Of a stretch of DNA of 19,005 bases, positions 15,815 to 19,005 are shown piece after piece. The notes under the pieces were generated by a model. The model was not told the DNA's origin. It saw only the letters and a program-made list of their open reading frames with translations, and searched no databases. The DNA is taken from positions 1 through 19,005 of the forward strand of contig JAISDM010000185.1 of assembly GCA_031264885.1 (NCBI GenBank), written 5' to 3'. The stretch's first letter is position 1, and every line of letters starts with the position of its first letter. The DNA is from Peptococcaceae bacterium (GTDB taxonomy: Bacteria; Bacillota; Peptococcia; DRI-13; UBA5745). The translations under genes were made by a program, and so were the position numbers.

Positions 15815-16307
15815 AAGCCACCTGCCTTTCAAATCCGCTCCCGCTCGCGGCGCGGGCCGCCTCTACAGCTAAATAATCACACCGGTTGTTTATGGCGTCG
15901 TTGGCATGTCCCTTCACCTTGATCCATTGAATCCGGTGCGTTTGGGATAACTCCAGCAGCGACAGCCACAAATCCTGATTCTCCACCGCGTCATTCTTCG
16001 CGGTGCGCCAGCCGTTTCTCCGCCAGTTATCCAGCCACCTTGAATTGAACGCGTTGACCAAGTAGGCGCTGTCGCTGTGCAGCTGAACCGCGCAGGGCTC
16101 TTTCAGCGCCCGCAGCGCGCAAATGGCCGCCATCAGCTCCATGCGGTTATTGGTGGTCATAGGCTCCCCCCCGGAGAGCTCTTTTTGAGTCCCTTGGTAG
16201 CTCAGCACCGCGCCCCAGCCGCCCGGTCCCGGATTGCCGGAGCAGGCGCCATCCGTATAAATACTCACTTGTTTCAGAATATCCCACCTCCGCCGCAGAG
16301 ACGGCAT
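15783..16307 (-). CDS. rnhA: Ribonuclease HI
   Basis: Endonuclease cutting RNA in RNA-DNA hybrids. With the ATG at 16307 it has 174 residues. The catalytic set is present: Asp19 (YTDGACSGNPGPGGWG), Glu57 (TTNNRMELMA), Asp79 (LHSDSAYLVNA), His134 (VKGHANDA) and Asp144 (NRCDYLA). The start is uncertain. This ATG has only GAGG upstream, whereas a strong GGAGGTG lies inside the frame 4 nt before an ATT (16280) and 7 nt before a CTG (16277). Translation from there would give the usual short N-terminus, M-LKQVSIYTDG. GTG at 16265 is another option but would remove the first strand. The 3' end overlaps the smORF. Upstream sequence is repeat block D. Confidence 0.94.
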   Translation of the reverse strand: MPSLRRRWDILKQVSIYTDGACSGNPGPGGWGAVLSYQGTQKELSGGEPMTTNNRMELMAAICALRALKEPCAVQLHSDSAYLVNAFNSRWLDNWRRNGWRTAKNDAVENQDLWLSLLELSQTHRIQWIKVKGHANDAINNRCDYLAVEAARAASGSGFERQVAYESKNQEENH

Positions 16308-16351
16308 TTTGTCCTCGCCGCCCACAGCACGGTTACACCGTCTAATCCCAA

Positions 16352-16558
16352 CGGGCGGCAGAATTCCGCCCCTACAATCCCAATGGACGGCGAACGCCGC
16401 CCGTCCCCGTCATTCCGGGCTTGACCCGAAATCCAAATCCCTGTCATTCCGCCACATTTCGCAGACGGTCCCGGGCGGTCGGGGACGTCCGCCCCTACGA
16501 TACCGTGAATGATGCATATGTAGGGGCGGCATCCTGCCGCCCGTCCCCGTCATTCCGG
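16352..16558. repeat. Repeat block, site D
   Basis: A dense run of the two repeat families between rnhA and the DUF3048 gene. It holds a palindrome with one mismatch (16352-16375), a degenerate palindrome (about 16385-16403), a CGTCATTCCGGGCTTGACCC unit (16408-16434), a partial CATTCCGCC unit (about 16443-16452), a 78-bp composite (16466-16543) nearly the same in plan as 6661-6735, and a final CGTCATTCCGGG piece (16548-16559) that overlaps the DUF3048 stop codon. The first palindrome of the 78-bp composite has diverged (CGGTCGGGGACGTCCG). No real gene was found in the block. Confidence 0.85.
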
Positions 16559-17635
16559 GTCATCCGTCGGATCCGGCGCCGTATGTACCTCGGTTTCCAG
16601 CTCGTAATGGACATTTCGCATGGCAGGTACCACCTGAATCCACGTCTTCCCGGCCTTTTGCCCCATCACGCCCCCTTGTTCATCCATAATCCGCAAAGGC
16701 TCGCCGGCCGCTTCCTTCGCCCACGTGCCGCGCATGACCTGATTTTCCACAATACATACGGCGGATCCGCTTCCGACGATGTCAATCTCGGACATAGGCG
16801 TCCCATCCTTCACCACATCCCGCGTCCTGGCTTCCAAAATGAAGATGGTGTCCGCCGTCAAAACATCCCCTTCGAGGGTTTCATGGGTCTCATCATTGAT
16901 CAGTCTGCGATAGCGCCCCCCCGGCTGTCCCGGTTCCCCCGGCTGCCCCGTGTCCTCTTCCCAGACCCAGGATACCGAGTACCGGTACCGGCCCGTGGCG
17001 TAATCAATCGTCAGGGTTCCGCCCTTCAAAGATTCGCCGTCAAACGCGTCGCTTTCCGGGATCATTTCCGGCGTTTTGACCTCATACTTCTTCGCGGCGG
17101 CGCCTTCCGTCAGCCGATCCGTGCTGGTATACAAATTATGGGGCGCTCTGCGGGACTGATCCCTCCAAAAATATTTCTCGGAATTATAGATCTCGTCCAT
17201 GTCTTTCACGCCAATGTTTCTGATCATCGTAAGCGCTTCCTGGCTGCCTCCGGCGTGGGCCAGCGGCAAATCCATCCCCCGCGCCAGCTGTACATAATAA
17301 TATCTGGCGCTCCGGACCGGGCCCACCATATCTGATTTTTCCGAATAAAACAAAGCCATATAGCGGGTAATGCCGCCTTCCGCCAAAATCTCGTACACCA
17401 GATCCGCTTTATCCAAACCGCTCTGGGGCCTGGCGTTGGGATGGTTGTCGATCATGACCAGCAGACCCCCCGGCAAATCCGGGACTCTGGGTTCGGTCAC
17501 AGGCTCCTGAACCTGAACCTCCGTCTCCGTGGGCGGCATCTCCTCCAATACGATTTCTTCATTCGCGCCGCAGGCTCCGAGAAGCAGAACCCAAACCAGC
17601 ATCCCAAGCCCGAACGTCCATTTCGCTTTAAGCAT
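16550..17635 (-). CDS. DUF3048-domain lipoprotein (YerB-like)
   Basis: 361 residues. A lipoprotein signal peptide ends in LLGAC (lipobox Cys about residue 22), so the protein should sit on the outer face of the membrane. A Glu/Pro-rich linker follows (VLEEMPPTETEVQVQEPVTE). The DUF3048 N-terminal domain (about 52-195) shows GGLLVMIDNHPNARPQSGLD, VYEILAEGGITRYMALFYSE, GPVRSARYYYVQLA and HAGGSQEAL. The C-terminal domain runs from about 225 to 345. The family is common in Bacillota; its function is not established. The ATG at 17635 follows GGAGG. The stop TGA lies in a CATTCCGGG repeat, so the last few residues are repeat-derived. Head-to-head with the L,D-transpeptidase gene. Confidence 0.93.
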   Translation of the reverse strand: MLKAKWTFGLGMLVWVLLLGACGANEEIVLEEMPPTETEVQVQEPVTEPRVPDLPGGLLVMIDNHPNARPQSGLDKADLVYEILAEGGITRYMALFYSEKSDMVGPVRSARYYYVQLARGMDLPLAHAGGSQEALTMIRNIGVKDMDEIYNSEKYFWRDQSRRAPHNLYTSTDRLTEGAAAKKYEVKTPEMIPESDAFDGESLKGGTLTIDYATGRYRYSVSWVWEEDTGQPGEPGQPGGRYRRLINDETHETLEGDVLTADTIFILEARTRDVVKDGTPMSEIDIVGSGSAVCIVENQVMRGTWAKEAAGEPLRIMDEQGGVMGQKAGKTWIQVVPAMRNVHYELETEVHTAPDPTDDPE

Positions 17636-17652
17636 ACATTACGCCGCCTCCA

Positions 17653-17681
17653 TTAACAAATCAGCCGAATCCGCATAAGAT
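17653..17681 (+). promoter_or_regulatory. Candidate sigma-A promoter of L,D-transpeptidase
   Basis: TTAACA (17653-17658; 5 of 6 to TTGACA), exactly 17 bp, then TAAGAT (17676-17681; 4 of 6 to TATAAT). The gene start is 36 nt after the -10, with AGGAGG between. Judged by eye against the consensus only. Confidence 0.45.
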
Positions 17682-17716
17682 ATATTGTTCAGCAAAACAG
17701 ACAGGAGGCATCAGAC

Positions 17717-18079
17717 GTGAATTCAAATTCCATCCATATCAGTTTATCTGAAAGGATATTATATCTCTTTTCCGGCGCCGCCTTATTGAATTCCTGGCCC
17801 GTCGCCATCGGCAAAGCGGAAACCCCAACGCCTTCCGGCCGCTTCATCGTCAACAATAAATCCATTCTGGACGGGCGCCAGATATACGGAACCCGCTGGA
17901 TCGGCATCAGCAAACCCCTGTACGGCATTCACGGCACCAACAACCCCAATTGCATCGGCAAAGCGGTCAGCAAAGGCTGCATCCGGATGCGAAACGCGGA
18001 TGTGGAATCGCTTTTTGGCCAAATTACCATCGGGACCCCCGTTTACATCGCCGCCAATCCTCCCTTGCGGCAAGCCTGA
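17717..18079 (+). CDS. L,D-transpeptidase catalytic-domain protein (YkuD/ErfK family)
   Basis: 120-residue, single-domain protein. The YkuD fold is recognisable: PVAIGKAETPTPSGRFIVNN, YGTRWIGIS, then the active-site block IHGTNNPNCIGKAVSKGCIRM with His72 and nucleophile Cys88. Such enzymes form 3-3 cross-links in peptidoglycan, or trim or anchor to it. There is no signal peptide, TM segment or LysM domain, and the length is that of the bare catalytic domain, so the export route is unclear; YkuD of B. subtilis also lacks a classic signal. The GTG start at 17717 follows AGGAGG by 8 nt. Divergent from DUF3048 and convergent with spoIIR. Confidence 0.93.
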   Translation: MNSNSIHISLSERILYLFSGAALLNSWPVAIGKAETPTPSGRFIVNNKSILDGRQIYGTRWIGISKPLYGIHGTNNPNCIGKAVSKGCIRMRNADVESLFGQITIGTPVYIAANPPLRQA

Positions 18080-18110
18080 CCCGGTTCCGCGAGGTCCCGC
18101 GGCGACCGGG
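18080..18110. terminator. Possible hairpin between convergent genes
   Basis: CCCGGT (18080-18085) pairs with ACCGGG (18105-18110), and inside it CCGCG pairs with CGCGG, giving an 11-bp interrupted stem directly after the transpeptidase stop. A second small palindrome, CCATATAATATGG, lies at 18117-18129. Neither has a proper T-run on either strand, so intrinsic termination is only a possibility. Confidence 0.3.
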
Positions 18111-18134
18111 ACCCTCCATATAATATGGATTATA

Positions 18135-18713
18135 TCATAACCCCTGGAGCATATCCAGAATTTTTGACCGGGGTTTGATTCGAATTTTTTGAACAGACGC
18201 CTCTGAGTTTTTCTCCCATTTCTTCTCCCAAGCCTGGGAATCCACCTCTCCCGCCGTCATGCACAAAGGCGGAAACACAACGCACCACCAGTTGGCGCCC
18301 TCCCCCTCCCCAATCACCAGGCGCAGCGCCTCATACTCTCCGGCAGGCAAAACCAGCTGCCCATAGCAGCGGTCCGGAAACATCCAGGCGCCATAATACG
18401 CCCTGACTTGCTGAGGATTCCCCGCTTCCTCCAGAACCCTCTCGGCGTTCCGCCGCAGCTCAGGAATTCTGCTGATCAAAATTCCGCGCGAATCCTCTAA
18501 TTTTTTGGAATGATCAAACCAGTCCCTGGTCTGCTCCAAAACAGCGTCACGCACCTTGAGTTTCAGCGCCTGATCCTCCTCGCCGTCGCTGTTCGCCAAA
18601 ATGTGCAGCCGAATAAAAGAAGGCAGGGAATCCGCCTCAGCCGCAGGCCACACCAGTCCGAAAACGGACAATAAAATCAAAACAACAAACATCAGCCGCC
18701 GCACCACAATCAC
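18135..18713 (-). CDS. spoIIR: Stage II sporulation protein R
   Basis: 192 residues. A signal/TM segment spans about 6-26 (LMFVVLILLSVFGLVWPAA). The family signatures are plain: FIRLHILANSDGEEDQALKLKVRDAVLEQ and PAGEYEALRLVIGEGEGANWWCVVFPPLCM. In B. subtilis SpoIIR is made in the forespore under sigma-F, acts in the intermembrane space and triggers SpoIIGA to process pro-sigma-E in the mother cell. Length is slightly short but ends normally after the conserved block. The start is open: GTG at 18713 overlaps GAAGGG, while GTG at 18707 or 18704 is better spaced from it. Expected regulation is by sigma-F (see the promoter entry). It marks the organism as an endospore former. Confidence 0.95.
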   Translation of the reverse strand: MIVVRRLMFVVLILLSVFGLVWPAAEADSLPSFIRLHILANSDGEEDQALKLKVRDAVLEQTRDWFDHSKKLEDSRGILISRIPELRRNAERVLEEAGNPQQVRAYYGAWMFPDRCYGQLVLPAGEYEALRLVIGEGEGANWWCVVFPPLCMTAGEVDSQAWEKKWEKNSEASVQKIRIKPRSKILDMLQGL

Positions 18714-18740
18714 CCTTCCCGGTAACTATACTTTGGCGGT

Positions 18741-18769
18741 AGTATACCCCAAAACCGGCCGACATATTC
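18741..18769 (-). promoter_or_regulatory. Candidate sigma-F promoter of spoIIR
   Basis: On the minus strand, GAATA (18769-18765), 15 bp, then GGGTATACT (18749-18741). The second element fits the sigma-F -10 pattern GGnnAnAnT at every fixed base; the first matches 4 of 5 of GTATA. The -10 is about 28-34 nt before the spoIIR start. Established: B. subtilis spoIIR is transcribed by sigma-F. Confidence 0.6.
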
Positions 18770-18790
18770 AGCCGCGTCATTCACGATCCC

Positions 18791-18814
18791 GTAGGGGCGG
18801 CATCCTGCCGCCCG
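18791..18814. repeat. Palindromic repeat, site E
   Basis: A single exact copy of the 24-bp unit seen at 26-49 and 6712-6735. Beside it, at about 18776-18790, is the spacer-type sequence CGTCATTCACGATC, the inverse of GTGAATGACG found in the composites. It lies just upstream of the proposed spoIIR promoter, in the gap between spoIIR and the gene that starts at 18971. Confidence 0.8.
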
Positions 18815-18873
18815 GCCCGCGTCCGGAAACAACAAAAATCGTATCGTTAACACAATATATACCGTGGCCGCCG

Positions 18874-18902
18874 TTGCTAATTGAGACGCCTGGGTCTATA
18901 AT
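18874..18902 (+). promoter_or_regulatory. Candidate sigma-A promoter of 3'-edge gene
   Basis: TTGCTA (18874-18879), exactly 17 bp, then a perfect TATAAT (18897-18902). The expected transcript would have a leader of about 60 nt before the ATG at 18971. That leader contains a small tandem repeat, AAGGTACC twice (about 18918-18933), followed by a third imperfect copy. Confidence 0.6.
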
Positions 18903-18970
18903 GTTGTGTAGGTTCAAGGTACCAAGGTACCAAGGGGGTACTGATTTCAGGAAGCAGATGGAGCAATGAA

Positions 18971-19005
18971 ATGACATTCTGGGACTTCTGCGCCCCGTTC
19001 TATGA
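18971..19005 (+). CDS. 5' end of a truncated gene, possibly SAM-dependent methyltransferase
   Basis: ATG at 18971 follows GGAG (7 nt spacing) and opens a frame that stays open to the window edge, 11 complete codons: MTFWDFCAPFY. Small class I SAM methyltransferases of Firmicutes often begin with a similar 'FWD..A.FYD' phrase, so that is my best guess, but 11 residues cannot prove it. The promoter at 18874-18902 supports a real gene here. Confidence 0.45.
   Translation, partial: MTFWDFCAPFY

Noticed and set aside
16352..16558. CRISPR array
   Set aside because: Repeats are palindromic, of two different families, in both orientations and at irregular spacing, with no unique spacers of constant length and no cas genes.
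18117..18134. CCATATAATATGG read as a promoter -10 region
   Set aside because: It lies between two convergent gene ends, is a palindrome, and has no -35 leading into a gene in either direction.

Overview
The window looks like chromosomal DNA from a GC-rich, spore-forming Firmicute, most likely a member of the Clostridia. The clearest pointer is a complete spoIIR (stage II sporulation protein R), with a good match to a sigma-F promoter in front of it. Other support comes from strong AGGAGG-type ribosome binding sites, common GTG/TTG starts, S-layer homology (SLH) domains, a DUF3048 lipoprotein and a short SKGC-type L,D-transpeptidase. I cannot name the genus. No rRNA, tRNA, CRISPR array, phage or insertion-sequence gene was seen.

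Layout. 75-5437 (minus strand): threonine synthase (thrC), then a tightly coupled three-gene ABC module: a MacB/LolD-type ATPase, a secreted membrane-anchored beta-sandwich (CARDB-like) protein, and an FtsX/MacB-type permease. 5568-6497 (plus): a SorC-family effector-binding regulator divergent from thrC. 6537-6736: a block of palindromic repeats between convergent genes. 6797-7477 (minus): a GntR/FCD regulator. 7645-10368 (plus): a large exported protein joining a calcineurin-like phosphoesterase, a PQQ-type beta-propeller and three SLH domains. 10386-15012 (plus): a compact cluster of a CorA-like metal transporter, aroB, aroF (DAHP synthase), pheA (chorismate mutase-prephenate dehydratase with ACT domain) and aroQ. 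15043-16307 (minus): RNase HI, an unlisted 33-residue membrane smORF, and a 3-methyladenine DNA glycosylase. 16550-17635 (minus): DUF3048 lipoprotein. 17717-18079 (plus): L,D-transpeptidase. 18135-18713 (minus): spoIIR. 18971 to the end: the first codons of a gene cut by the window edge, with a good sigma-A promoter upstream.

How the genes work together. The aro cluster covers the entry and early part of the shikimate pathway (DAHP synthase, dehydroquinate synthase, type II dehydroquinase) and then jumps to the phenylalanine branch (PheA). Steps such as shikimate dehydrogenase, shikimate kinase, EPSP synthase and chorismate synthase must be encoded elsewhere. The ABC module looks like one transcription/translation unit (overlapping ATGA junctions) and may be read through from thrC. 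DUF3048, L,D-transpeptidase, SpoIIR and the SLH protein are envelope or sporulation functions.

The most unusual layer is non-genic. Two families of short palindromic repeats recur at five places, mostly at gene ends. At three genes they reach into the coding sequence and supply the stop codon. In the glycosylase gene they also encode roughly the last 17-18 residues. Other points worth checking are the 33-residue smORF, a possible AUU/CUG start for rnhA, and the placement of the sigma-F promoter. I do not see a clearly novel multi-gene defence or mobile system here.
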